NCBI GenBank assembly: GCA_016934135.1
Contig: JAFGTK010000273.1
Span: 1 to 8,930, forward strand
Direction: 5' to 3'
Length of the DNA: 8,930 nucleotides
DNA from: Deltaproteobacteria bacterium
GTDB lineage: Bacteria > Desulfobacterota > Desulfomonilia > UBA1062
Shown here: positions 1-7,273 of the stretch, in pieces
Layout of the letters: every line of letters begins with the position of its first letter
Position numbering within the stretch: position 1 is the stretch's first letter
Position numbers and translations under genes: made by a program
Notes under the pieces: generated by a model
What the model was told of the DNA's origin: nothing
Database searches by the model: none
The model's input: only the letters and a program-made list of their open reading frames with translations

Positions 1-83
1 ATGGCGCACTACAATTCCGTCCCTTCGGTGATCTGATTTTCCTGGATGGATGCTTCCAGAGGATGAGAACTTTTGACTGGTCC

Positions 84-109
84 GGCCCGATGAGGGCATC
101 GGGCCCTAC
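84..109 (-). repeat. REP-type palindrome, copy A
   Basis: A perfect 9-bp stem (GGCCCGATG at 84-92 with CATCGGGCC at 97-105) closes a 4-nt loop and is followed by CTAC at 106-109. Read on the minus strand, this is GTAG directly 5' of the hairpin. A GTAG or GGAG tetranucleotide at the foot of an imperfect palindrome is the known hallmark of REP elements mobilised by RAYT (Y1 REP-associated tyrosine transposase) proteins. The stem is the same as that of copy C at 8895-8920, in the opposite orientation. This copy stands alone, without the paired partner seen at the other two sites. Confidence 0.8.
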
Positions 110-126
110 AGTATAAGGGCTTTTTT
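103..126 (+). terminator. Possible weak intrinsic terminator at REP copy A
   Basis: GCCCT at 103-107 can pair with AGGGC at 116-120 across an 8-nt loop, directly followed by six T residues (121-126). This short stem would compete with the 9-bp REP stem at 84-105, whose own T run is 15 nt away. It could end transcription of a gene upstream of the window. The 5-bp stem is weak, so this is tentative. Confidence 0.3.
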
Positions 127-128
127 GC

Positions 129-155
129 TTGACATCTTTCACTTATTTCTTTAAA
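129..155 (+). promoter_or_regulatory. Possible sigma70-type promoter upstream of the livK-like gene
   Basis: A perfect consensus -35 hexamer TTGACA lies at 129-134. The best AT-rich -10 candidate is TTTAAA at 150-155, with a short 15-bp spacer; at 17 bp the hexamer is TAAACC, a poor match. It lies between the possible terminator at 103-126 and the leader hairpin, so a transcript from here would contain the attenuator-like structure at 220-305 before reaching livK. Called by eye from consensus only. Confidence 0.25.
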
Positions 156-219
156 CCCTCATTTCTATGGCTATTGAACTTATAAATAGAAACAGCATCA
201 ATTTTTTCTTTTTTGGTTA

Positions 220-276
220 GGTCTGCCTACGTAAGCTTTTGACCTGATTGAAAAAGAAGAAAGCCGTAGGTAGACC
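220..276 (+). promoter_or_regulatory. Candidate antiterminator pairing in the livK leader
   Basis: Positions 220-231 (GGTCTGCCTACG) are complementary to 265-276 (CGTAGGTAGACC) with a single G-T-type mismatch position. Positions 265-273 also form most of the 5' arm of the terminator-like hairpin at 261-300, so the two helices are mutually exclusive. Positions 220-231 resemble the 3' arm (286-297), as expected for an attenuator with alternative folds. No leader peptide, T-box or riboswitch consensus was recognised, so a degenerate duplication of the hairpin arm without function remains possible. Confidence 0.35.
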
Positions 277-305
277 GGGAGTTCGGCCTACCTACGGCTT
301 TTTTT
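261..305 (+). terminator. Strong hairpin with T run in the livK leader (terminator or attenuator)
   Basis: AAGCCGTAGGTAG at 261-273 is perfectly complementary to CTACCTACGGCTT at 288-300, a 13-bp stem. Inside it, past an A/C mismatch, CCG and CGG can add three more pairs around a 6-nt loop. Seven T residues (299-305) follow, as in a Rho-independent terminator. A purine-rich stretch (251-260) precedes the stem. Because the nearest gene downstream starts at 371 and the promoter candidate lies upstream, it may act as an attenuator for the transporter operon; it could equally be the terminator of an upstream transcript. The stem contains GTAG and CTAC at its base, like the REP copies, and may derive from one. 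Confidence 0.7.
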
Positions 306-351
306 ATGTATATACTTCCATGGGAAACCATGGGTTTTATGAACAACAGAT

Positions 352-361
352 AAAAAGGGGG
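352..361 (+). promoter_or_regulatory. Ribosome binding site deciding the livK start
   Basis: The purine tract AAAAAGGGGG ends 9 nt before the ATG at 371. Together with the signal peptide that begins at this ATG, it fixes the start here and not at the in-frame TTG at 248. Confidence 0.6.
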
Positions 362-370
362 ATAGAAGTT

Positions 371-1579
371 ATGAATAGGGCACAAGAGTTACTCGTAATC
401 GCCGGCGTGGCAATGGCAATTATATGTGCAGGTTTAACCGGCACAGTGTATGCGAAGGACATCAAAGTAGGGGCGGCGATAAACCTGACCGGCCCGGCTT
501 CCACCTGGGGGCAGTTCCATGCCAAGGGGCACCAGGATTATTTTAACTATGTAAACGAGGTCAAAGGCGGCGTTGCAGGCAACAAGATCGATATGATCCT
601 TGTGGACACCGGCTACAAGGTGCCGGAAGCTGTAGCGGCCGTCAGAAAATTCGCAGTGCAGGACAAGGTGGACATGATCGCCACATGGAGCGCCGGGGCC
701 GGGCTCGCGGCAAAACCCATCATCAAGCGCTATGAGATACCCACCATCAACTATTCCACTGCGTGGGAAATCCTTCAGGAGCCCATCGACTATATGTATC
801 TGCCGTTCGGCAGCTATAAGCTCGACTGCTACGCAGTGCTTGAATATATCGCAGCCATCCATAAGGGAGACAATCCTCCCAAGGTGGGACTATTAACATA
901 CAACAATGCCTACGGCCGCTCCATTCACAAGCCGAGCATAGAGTATGCAAAGACCAAGAACATCGAGATCGTCTCCATAGAAGAGTTCCCTTCAAAGACG
1001 GTCGACCTGACAACAGAGCTGCTTCGCCTGAAAAACAACGGGGCAGAGTACGTTTTCATCCAGATGCTGCCGGCTGCCATCATATCTGCCTTCAAGAGCG
1101 CGGACCGCATCGACTACGACCCCATGTTCCTCGGAACCTGGACCTCGACCGACCCTGATTTCTTCAAGATGGGTGAAGGCCTCATCAGGGACAGGCTCAA
1201 GATGCAGTTTCCGGGCGGGCTTCCTGTTGACGACACCGAAGGCATCAAGATCATGAAAGAGCTGTGGGCACGATACAAGACCGTTGATTCATTCGACACT
1301 GCATACTGGGAAGGGGTTGTGGTCGCCATGGTGATGGAGAGAGCCTTCATCCGTGCGCAGGAGAAGTTCGGCAAGATCGATGCAGAGACCATCAACAAAG
1401 CCATGGAATCGTTCACCAATGAAGATTTCGGCGGCCTGATGCCCAACATCACCTATACCAGGGAAGACCACGGTGCATCGTTCACCGCCAGGATCGTCCA
1501 GGTTCACGAGGATGGAACCTTTACCCCGCTTACCAATTTCTATGTGCCGGGAAAGGAAAAGATCGAGATCTTGAAATAA
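371..1579 (+). CDS. Periplasmic substrate-binding protein of a Liv/HAAT-type ABC importer
   Basis: This 402-residue protein is a type I periplasmic binding protein of the LivJ/LivK (Peripla_BP_6) kind. Residues 1-28 form a signal peptide with a hydrophobic core ending in VYA, predicted to be cleaved before Lys29; a cysteine at residue 19 lacks a proper lipobox, so a lipoprotein is unlikely. The mature part starts with the family-typical pattern IKVGAAINLTGP (31-42), then a GG-AG-KI region and an alternating alpha/beta pattern of two lobes, and reaches the normal length for the family. It should capture the ligand outside the inner membrane and deliver it to the LivHM-like permeases encoded downstream. 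Members bind branched-chain amino acids, amides, aromatic acids or other carboxylates, so the fold does not give the substrate; the neighbouring CoA ligases hint at an organic acid (inference). The livG-like gene begins 13 bp after its stop. Confidence 0.93.
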   Translation: MNRAQELLVIAGVAMAIICAGLTGTVYAKDIKVGAAINLTGPASTWGQFHAKGHQDYFNYVNEVKGGVAGNKIDMILVDTGYKVPEAVAAVRKFAVQDKVDMIATWSAGAGLAAKPIIKRYEIPTINYSTAWEILQEPIDYMYLPFGSYKLDCYAVLEYIAAIHKGDNPPKVGLLTYNNAYGRSIHKPSIEYAKTKNIEIVSIEEFPSKTVDLTTELLRLKNNGAEYVFIQMLPAAIISAFKSADRIDYDPMFLGTWTSTDPDFFKMGEGLIRDRLKMQFPGGLPVDDTEGIKIMKELWARYKTVDSFDTAYWEGVVVAMVMERAFIRAQEKFGKIDAETINKAMESFTNEDFGGLMPNITYTREDHGASFTARIVQVHEDGTFTPLTNFYVPGKEKIEILK

Positions 1580-1592
1580 AGGATACGCTCAC

Positions 1593-2432
1593 ATGAGGGC
1601 TTACCGCGGACAACCGAGAATATTCGCGCCTGAAAAGATGAAAAACAGGCGCGCCGAACTGAAAGTGGAGGACCTCTGTCTGAATTTCGGGGGGATAAAG
1701 GCTGTCAGCAACGTGGACCTGGAAGTGCATACAGGTGAACTGGTAGCGGTTATCGGCCCGAACGGGGCAGGCAAGACAAGCCTGCTCAACTGCATCACGG
1801 GTTTTTACAAGCCGAGTTCCGGCAGGATATTGTTTAACAATACCGATGTAAGCAACCTGCCGACCCACGAGCTGACCAGGCTCGGGATCGGCAGGACATT
1901 TCAGAATATAGAGCTGTTTCCAGGCATGAGTGTTCTGGATAACATGCTGCTGGCACGCCATATTCACTGCAGATACAATTTCGGCCTGGCAAGCCTTTTC
2001 TGGCCGTCAGTCAAGAAAGAGGAGATGCGCCACAGAGAGATCCTCGAAGAGATCATCGATTTCCTCGAGATCCAGCATGTGCGCAAAGAACTGGTGGGCT
2101 CGCTTCCCTACGGGATGCGCAAACGGGTCGAGCTGGGCAGGGCACTGGCGCTGGAGCCCAACCTGCTGGTTCTCGACGAGCCCTTTGCCGGCATGACCCT
2201 GGAGGAAAAAGAGGACATGGTGCGCTTCCTCCTTGAGCTGAACACGGCATGGGGCCAGACCATGATCCTGGTGGAGCACGATATGTCCATCATCATGAGC
2301 ATCTCCCAGAGGATCATGGTGCTTAATTTCGGTGAAAAACTCGCTGTTGGACTGCCCGAGTTTATCCAGGGGCATCCTGATGTTATCAAGGCATATCTCG
2401 GGGAGACAACCGATCTGGAGCTGGAGGCATAG
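1593..2432 (+). CDS. livG: ABC transporter ATP-binding protein, LivG type
   Basis: This 279-residue ATPase energises the importer from the cytoplasmic face of the membrane, probably paired with the LivF-like ATPase at 6470. It shows Walker A GPNGAGKT (55-62), a Q-loop glutamine in RTFQN (Q104), a signature region LPYGMRKRVE (171-180) in the LivG style (LSYGxxRR variants rather than LSGGQ), Walker B LLVLDEP with catalytic Glu196, and the H-loop histidine in VEHD (H229). LNFGGIKAVSNV near the N terminus is typical of LivG. The chosen ATG at 1593 has a weak AAGG about 10 nt upstream; an in-frame ATG at 1638 would remove 15 residues before the domain and is a real alternative. It lies 13 bp after livK, and a 111-bp gap containing a 7-bp repeat array separates it from the next gene. 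Confidence 0.93.
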   Translation: MRAYRGQPRIFAPEKMKNRRAELKVEDLCLNFGGIKAVSNVDLEVHTGELVAVIGPNGAGKTSLLNCITGFYKPSSGRILFNNTDVSNLPTHELTRLGIGRTFQNIELFPGMSVLDNMLLARHIHCRYNFGLASLFWPSVKKEEMRHREILEEIIDFLEIQHVRKELVGSLPYGMRKRVELGRALALEPNLLVLDEPFAGMTLEEKEDMVRFLLELNTAWGQTMILVEHDMSIIMSISQRIMVLNFGEKLAVGLPEFIQGHPDVIKAYLGETTDLELEA

Positions 2433-2472
2433 GGTACAGGGTGTGAGGTATAAGGTTCAGGGTATAGGACCT
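2431..2472 (+). repeat. Degenerate 7-bp tandem repeat array 1
   Basis: Six units in a strict 7-bp phase can be read, starting inside the livG stop codon: AGGGTAC, AGGGTGT, GAGGTAT, AAGGTTC, AGGGTAT, AGGACCT. If the frame is shifted, the core is a YAGG-like motif recurring every 7 bp, as in the arrays at 7274-7308 and, inverted, at 7497-7531. The rest of the 111-bp gap (2473-2543) is AT-rich, with a small CCGTA/TACGG hairpin at 2491-2502 and no clear promoter. Confidence 0.65.
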
Positions 2473-2543
2473 GGGCCTTATTCATTATTTCCGTAAGTAC
2501 GGATATTGGATCAAAATATAAATTTGGGTTTGTGAAGTAAAAA

Positions 2544-4487
2544 ATGGCACAGAAGATCAGAAAGCACAGCCACGAGTTCATGGAAGAGATTGAGCGCTGC
2601 ACACTGCCGCAGCTGCTTGCAAGACAGTCGCAGACGCTTGGCGACAATGAGGTTGCCATAAGAGAAAAGGCTTACGGCATATGGCAGACCTATACATGGA
2701 AGAACTATTACGACTACGTAAAATATACTTCCCTCGGCATGGTATCTCTCGGCCTGAAGCGAAACGACAATGTGGGCATTATCATGGACAACCATCCGGA
2801 ATGGCTGTTCAGCGAGATAGGGGCCCAGGCGGCAGGGGCCGTCAGCCTGAATCTCTTTACCTCGGCGGTAACCTCTGAGCTCGTGGGCGCCCTTTCCAGG
2901 ATCCATGCAAGCTTTGTCATTGCACAGGACCAGGAGCAGGTAGACAAGCTCATCGAAAGAAGAGAGGATCTGCCCCACCTTATAAAGATCATCTATGTCG
3001 ATCCCACAGGCATGAGAACCTACCGGGACAACCCCTGGCTGCTGAGCTTTGCCGAGCTGCTTGATATCGGCAGGAAGTATGAGGCCGGGAAACCGGGCCT
3101 TTTTGAAAGCGAGCTTGAAAAAGGCAATCCGGGCGATACTGCGCTGATGATCATGACCTCGGGCACCACAGGCATTGCAAAACTCGCCATGCTCTCCCAC
3201 CGGAGTTTTACCTCCATGGCAGAAAAGTGGCTCGCAACAGAGCCCATAGGGATCGGCTCCAACTGGATGTCCATGAGCCCCCCGGCGTGGATCGTTGACC
3301 AGATGTGGGGAGTCGGGATTACGCTCGCAGGCGGCATGGTCATGAATTTCCCAGAGACCATAGACACGATCATGGAAGACTTCAGGGAGATCGGGCCTTC
3401 AACCATCATCACCTCTTCACGGTTCTGGGAAGACCTCGCATCCAAGATACGGGTAAAGATGGACGATGCAGGATTCATAAACCGGAAGCTCTTTGCCCTG
3501 GCGGAAAAGATCGGCTCTGCCATGACGGCATGCGAGGCGCAGAGAAAGAGCGCCCCTGGCTACCTGAAGATACTGAATTATCTTGCATCGCTGATCATCT
3601 TCCGCCCCCTGCTCGACCGGGTCGGGTGCTCCGGGTTTGTAAGCGCCTTTACCGGCGGTCACCCCATAAGCCCGGACGTCATCCGCTTTTTCCGCGCCGT
3701 GGGCGTGAACCTCAAGCAGTGCTACGGGCTGACAGAGACATGCGGGATCTTCCAGATTCAGCCTGACAACGAGGTAAAACTGGAAACGGTCGGGAAACCG
3801 CTGCCGGGCATCGAGGTAAAGATATCGGACGACCAGGAGGTGATGGTTTTGAGCGACATCGCCTTTGCAGGATACTACAACGATTATGAGGCCACCGAGG
3901 CGGCCTTCAACGACGGATGGCTCCTGACCGGCGATGCCGGATACTTCGATGACGACGGCCACCTCCTGATAATAGGCAGGAAGCAGGATATCATCCGCGA
4001 TAAAAAAGGCAATGCCTTTTCCCCGGACTTTATCGAGACACGGATGAAGTTCTCTCTGTTCATCAAGGAGGCCGTAACCTTCGGAGAGGCCCGCCCGTAT
4101 ATTACCGCACTCGTCAACATCGATATGGGCAATGTGGGCAACTGGGCAGAGGAACGCATGATCCCGTACACGACATATACCGACCTCTCGCAGATATCCC
4201 AGGTGGAAGAACTTATCCTGGCTGAAATCAGAGAGGTAAATACACAGCTGCCCGAGCCCATGAAGATTCGCAAGTTTATCCTGCTCTACAAGCTGCTGGA
4301 TGCGGACGACGAGGAACTCACCCGCACGGGAAAGGTGCGCAGGCGTTTTGTGTACGGGCTGTACCTGGACCTGATCGAGGCCATGTATACGGGAAAGGAC
4401 CGGCTCAAGGTGGAAGGCAAGGTCCGCTACCGCGACGGGCATGTGGGCATGATTCAGACAACAGTAAACGTAATAACAGTGGATTAG
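2544..4487 (+). CDS. AMP-binding acyl-CoA synthetase, long-chain (FadD15/COG1022-like) type
   Basis: This 647-residue enzyme of the ANL superfamily should activate a carboxylic acid with ATP and CoA to the acyl-CoA via an acyl-AMP. Core motifs in order: P-loop TSGTTG (205-210) continuing as IAKLAMLSH, where most relatives have xPKGxMLSH; adenine-binding YGLTET (394-399); TGD (462-464); hinge region GRKQDIIRD (478-486); and the C-terminal catalytic lysine in TRTGKVRRR (K597). The N-terminal region and overall length fit long-chain acyl-CoA synthetases rather than the shorter acetyl-CoA or aryl-CoA types. No signal peptide is present, so it is cytoplasmic. The ribosome binding site is weak (GTGAAG about 7 nt upstream). 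Its stop overlaps the AGGAG ribosome binding site of livH, so it sits inside the transporter operon and probably works on the imported substrate (inference). Chain length and substrate cannot be told from sequence. Confidence 0.92.
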   Translation: MAQKIRKHSHEFMEEIERCTLPQLLARQSQTLGDNEVAIREKAYGIWQTYTWKNYYDYVKYTSLGMVSLGLKRNDNVGIIMDNHPEWLFSEIGAQAAGAVSLNLFTSAVTSELVGALSRIHASFVIAQDQEQVDKLIERREDLPHLIKIIYVDPTGMRTYRDNPWLLSFAELLDIGRKYEAGKPGLFESELEKGNPGDTALMIMTSGTTGIAKLAMLSHRSFTSMAEKWLATEPIGIGSNWMSMSPPAWIVDQMWGVGITLAGGMVMNFPETIDTIMEDFREIGPSTIITSSRFWEDLASKIRVKMDDAGFINRKLFALAEKIGSAMTACEAQRKSAPGYLKILNYLASLIIFRPLLDRVGCSGFVSAFTGGHPISPDVIRFFRAVGVNLKQCYGLTETCGIFQIQPDNEVKLETVGKPLPGIEVKISDDQEVMVLSDIAFAGYYNDYEATEAAFNDGWLLTGDAGYFDDDGHLLIIGRKQDIIRDKKGNAFSPDFIETRMKFSLFIKEAVTFGEARPYITALVNIDMGNVGNWAEERMIPYTTYTDLSQISQVEELILAEIREVNTQLPEPMKIRKFILLYKLLDADDEELTRTGKVRRRFVYGLYLDLIEAMYTGKDRLKVEGKVRYRDGHVGMIQTTVNVITVD

Positions 4488-4496
4488 GAGACGAAT

Positions 4497-5375
4497 ATGG
4501 ATTTTTTCCTCCAGCTTCTGGTAAATGGACTCAGCATCGGGCTGCTCTACGGGCTTTCGGCAATGGGTTTTGTGATGATCTTCAAATCATCGAGCGTGCT
4601 GAATTTCGCCCATGGAGAACTCCTTGCCATAGGGGCCTTTATCTTCCTGGTGCTCACCTCTTGGGCACATGTGCCGATCCTGCTTTCCTTTCTCATTACC
4701 CTTGCAGGCTGTTTTGTGCTGGGTTTTCTGGTGGAGCGCATCTTCCTGCGGCCGCTCATCGGCGAGCATCTCATATTCGTGATCATGCTCACCGTAGGGC
4801 TGGCTGCCATGTTCAAAGGCCTGCTCCTGTTCATATTCGGCGGCAACCTCCACACCTATCCTGATTTTCTCCCCGATGGCCTTGCACTGCACATGGGCGC
4901 TGTCTATGTGCCGCCGGTCTATGTGGCCTCGTCCTGCATAGGAATAGTGTTCCTTACGCTTTTCGGGCTGTTTTTCAAGTTTTCATCTCAGGGGATATTC
5001 ATGCGGTCCGTGGCAGACAACCAGACAGCGGCCATGTCTCTGGGCGTGCATGTGAAAAAGGTCTTTGCCCTGTCCTGGGCCATTGCCGCGCTCGTTGCAG
5101 GCATGAGCGGCATTGTTCTGGGCATCATCAACGGCACCAATGTGCACGAAATCAGCGCCATCGGGCTGAAGGTCTTCCCTGTCGTGATCCTTGGCGGCCT
5201 CGACAGTATAGGCGGCGCAATCATCGGCGGGATCATAATCGGCCTTCTGGAGACCTTTACCGGGGGATATATTTCGCCGTCGCTTAAAGACGTGGTGCCG
5301 TATATCATCCTGGTGTTCATCCTTCTGATAAAACCCTACGGGCTTTTCGGCCTTGTCGAGATCGAGCGGGTATAG
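4497..5375 (+). CDS. livH: Branched-chain-type ABC transporter permease, LivH type
   Basis: This 292-residue inner-membrane protein is one half of the translocation channel. It is very hydrophobic with about eight predicted membrane segments. Family marks are the N-terminal GLSIGLLYGLSAMGF pattern (11-25), NFAHGE (36-41), the cytoplasmic ATPase-contacting loop GGLDSIGGA (233-241, the EAA-like motif of this family), and the C-terminal KPYGLFG (279-285), equivalent to the common RPxGLFG ending. The AGGAG ribosome binding site (4486-4490) overlaps the stop codon of the preceding synthetase gene, 6 nt before the ATG, which implies translational coupling. The livM-like gene starts 13 bp downstream. 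Confidence 0.95.
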   Translation: MDFFLQLLVNGLSIGLLYGLSAMGFVMIFKSSSVLNFAHGELLAIGAFIFLVLTSWAHVPILLSFLITLAGCFVLGFLVERIFLRPLIGEHLIFVIMLTVGLAAMFKGLLLFIFGGNLHTYPDFLPDGLALHMGAVYVPPVYVASSCIGIVFLTLFGLFFKFSSQGIFMRSVADNQTAAMSLGVHVKKVFALSWAIAALVAGMSGIVLGIINGTNVHEISAIGLKVFPVVILGGLDSIGGAIIGGIIIGLLETFTGGYISPSLKDVVPYIILVFILLIKPYGLFGLVEIERV

Positions 5376-5388
5376 GGGAGAGACGGCT

Positions 5389-6459
5389 ATGCGAAAACTG
5401 CAGATGCATCCGTGCGGGAACTACAAGGAACACTACTCGCGGGAGCTTGCCATCTTCGAGACCGATTTCGGCAGGCTCTGGATGTGCATCGGGCTTATTG
5501 CCCTGTTCTTTGTGCTGCCCTTTGCGAGCGGGCCGTACTTCATCTATGTGCTCAACATGACCGGGATTGCAGCCATTGCCGCTCTCGGTCTCAATATACT
5601 GATCGGGTTCACCGGCCAGATCTCTCTGGGCCACGGAGCCTTCTTCGGCGTGGGGGCCTATGCCGGGGCAATCCTGGCAACAAGGCTGGGTTTTCCCTTC
5701 TGGCTTGCCGTTCCTGCGGCAGGGTTTGTCACTGCGCTGGTGGGCATGATCTTCGGGATACCTTCGGGCAGGCTCAAGGGGCTCTACCTCACCATCGCCA
5801 CCCTTGCCGGACAGTTCATTATCGAATACATCCTTGTCCACTGGGAGAGTCTCACCCAGGGGACAATGGGGATCACCCTTCCTGCCGCATCGATCTTCGG
5901 CATGGAGATAGCAAGCGACCGCGCATTCTTCTATGTAATATATATCTGCCTGGCAGCCATTACCCTCATAACGGTCAATCTAATGCGCACGCGCTTCGGC
6001 AGGGCATTCGTGGCCATCAGGGACAACGACCGCGCTGCAGAGGGGATGGGGATCCCCATATTCAGCTACAAACTGCTCTCCTTTGCCATCAGCTCTTTCT
6101 ATGCAGGGTTTGCAGGTGCTATCTGGGCATTTTATTCCATCAGCATCACCACGGAACCTTTCAACCTGGGGATGTCCGTGGAATATATCGCCATGGTTGT
6201 CATCGGGGGCCTTGGCAGCATCCCGGGTGCTATATTCGGGGCAGTATTCATTACAGGGCTCAACGAGATCCTGCGCTTTGTTACGGATGCATTTATGAAC
6301 ATGGGCATTTCCACTTCATTCGGGCTGAACCTGGCAGCGCTGCGCGAGTTTGCGTTCGGCCTTGCAATCGTGCTCTTCATCCTTTTCGAACCCAAGGGCC
6401 TTGCAGAGATCTGGCGGATCATCCGCTCAAACTTCCGGCTTTGGCCGTTTTCCTACTGA
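5389..6459 (+). CDS. livM: Branched-chain-type ABC transporter permease, LivM type
   Basis: This 356-residue inner-membrane protein is the second permease subunit. It has about nine to ten predicted membrane segments and the LivM signature region GLNILIGFTGQISLGHGAFF (67-86), then RFGRAFVAIRDNDRAAEGMG (202-221) and the EAA-like loop GGLGSIPGA (273-281), followed by EPKGLAE near the end. The ATG at 5389 is preceded by GGGGAG (5376-5381) at 7-nt spacing. An upstream in-frame TTG at 5353 would overlap livH and has no ribosome binding site. About 30 polar residues precede the first membrane segment, somewhat long but seen in the family. The livF-like gene follows after 10 bp. Confidence 0.95.
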   Translation: MRKLQMHPCGNYKEHYSRELAIFETDFGRLWMCIGLIALFFVLPFASGPYFIYVLNMTGIAAIAALGLNILIGFTGQISLGHGAFFGVGAYAGAILATRLGFPFWLAVPAAGFVTALVGMIFGIPSGRLKGLYLTIATLAGQFIIEYILVHWESLTQGTMGITLPAASIFGMEIASDRAFFYVIYICLAAITLITVNLMRTRFGRAFVAIRDNDRAAEGMGIPIFSYKLLSFAISSFYAGFAGAIWAFYSISITTEPFNLGMSVEYIAMVVIGGLGSIPGAIFGAVFITGLNEILRFVTDAFMNMGISTSFGLNLAALREFAFGLAIVLFILFEPKGLAEIWRIIRSNFRLWPFSY

Positions 6460-6469
6460 GGCGGAATAT

Positions 6470-7273
6470 ATGGAACCTACCACCTTACTTCAGGTCAACA
6501 ATATCAGCGTTGTGTACTCGGATGTTATCCAGGTACTAAAAGGGGTATCCTTATCCGTTGAGAAAAACCGCATCATCTCCCTGCTCGGCAGCAACGGTGC
6601 AGGAAAATCAACGACACTGAAAGCCATATCCGGCCTGCTCAAGCCGGAAAACGGCAAGGTGACCGACGGCTCTGTACTGTACGACGGGGACAATATACAG
6701 AATTCCTCACCTGAAGAGATCACGCGCAAGGGGATTATCCAGGTGCTCGAAGGCAGAGAGCCGTTCAAGTACCTCACCATCGAGGAAAACCTCAAGGTGG
6801 GCACGGCCACACGCTGGATGAAGCCGTACAAGAAAGACCTGGAGATGGTCTATAACTATTTCCCGGCGCTGGTGCAAAGAAGAAAATCCCTGGCAGGATA
6901 CTGCAGCGGCGGCGAGCTGCAGATGCTGGTCATGGGCCGCGCACTCATGGCCCATCCGAAACTCCTGCTCCTGGACGAACCGTCCCTGGGGCTTGCCCCG
7001 CTGGTGGTAAAGGAGATCTTCAGGATCATTCAGCGGATCAACAAGGAGCAGGGAACCACGATAGTTCTGGTGGAGCAGAATGCAAACATGGCCCTGCAGA
7101 TCGCCCACTACGGCTATGTCATGGAAAACGGCAAGATCGTCATGGAAGGAGCAGCTGTGGACCTGCGGGAAAACCCGGATGTAAAGGAATTTTACCTGGG
7201 CGTAAGTGCAGGCGGAGCAATCAGATCGTACACGGACATCAAGTCGTATCGGAGAAGGAAGAGGTGGCTGTAA
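6470..7273 (+). CDS. livF: ABC transporter ATP-binding protein, LivF type
   Basis: This 267-residue ATPase is the second nucleotide-binding subunit of the importer. It shows Walker A GSNGAGKST (40-48), a Q-loop at IIQVLEGRE (Q91), where LivF proteins usually have VPEGR, LTIEENL (102-108), a signature CSGGELQ (145-151) in which Cys replaces the usual Leu of LSGGE, Walker B LLLLDEP (E170), SLGLAPL (172-178) and VEQN (201-204), with Gln at the H-loop position as is normal for LivF. The C terminus is a basic tail ending RRRKRWL; I recall similar tails in LivF homologues from loci that also carry CoA ligases (from memory). The start ATG at 6470 is preceded by GAGGCGG 5 nt upstream, overlapping the livM stop. 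A 7-bp repeat array starts directly after its stop codon. Confidence 0.94.
   Translation: MEPTTLLQVNNISVVYSDVIQVLKGVSLSVEKNRIISLLGSNGAGKSTTLKAISGLLKPENGKVTDGSVLYDGDNIQNSSPEEITRKGIIQVLEGREPFKYLTIEENLKVGTATRWMKPYKKDLEMVYNYFPALVQRRKSLAGYCSGGELQMLVMGRALMAHPKLLLLDEPSLGLAPLVVKEIFRIIQRINKEQGTTIVLVEQNANMALQIAHYGYVMENGKIVMEGAAVDLRENPDVKEFYLGVSAGGAIRSYTDIKSYRRRKRWL

Larger units (their letters stand above)
1..370. other. Noncoding leader region before the livK-like gene
   Basis: No convincing gene is present here. The longest plus-strand open stretch (about 3-116) gives 37 codons, resembles no known protein to me, and runs into a REP palindrome, so it may be repeat sequence or the tail of an upstream gene; I cannot tell which. 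The region holds a REP palindrome (84-109), a possible weak terminator (103-126), a possible promoter (129-155), a T-rich tract (about 200-214) and a strong hairpin with a T run (261-305) that ends 65 bp before the livK start codon. The livK reading frame stays open upstream to a TTG at 248, but that would translate the hairpin itself. Confidence 0.6.

Noticed and set aside
248..370. N-terminal extension of the livK-like frame from a TTG at 248
   Set aside because: It would translate the 261-305 hairpin, gives a non-family extension before a clear signal peptide, and the ATG at 371 has a purine-rich ribosome binding site.
2507..2522. Promoter with TATAAA at 2517-2522 before the acyl-CoA synthetase gene
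   Set aside because: No acceptable -35 hexamer at a suitable distance; the AT-rich stretch alone is not enough.
2511..3200. 229-codon minus-strand frame at the start of the synthetase gene
   Set aside because: Overlaps supported coding sequence and lacks recognisable domains.
3417..4442. 341-codon minus-strand frame opposite the acyl-CoA synthetase
   Set aside because: The plus strand has unmistakable ANL motifs here; the minus-strand translation shows no recognisable domain and is a codon-bias shadow.
5353..5388. TTG start for livM overlapping the end of livH
   Set aside because: No ribosome binding site there; the ATG at 5389 has GGGGAG at proper spacing.
6350..6469. Start of the livF frame inside livM
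   Set aside because: The extra 40 residues are an out-of-frame reading of livM; the ATG at 6470 has GAGGCGG and begins a typical LivF N terminus.
5412..6539. 375-codon plus-strand frame overlapping livM
   Set aside because: Its translation is polar, Cys/His/Arg-rich and low in family resemblance, while the other frame is a clear LivM permease.
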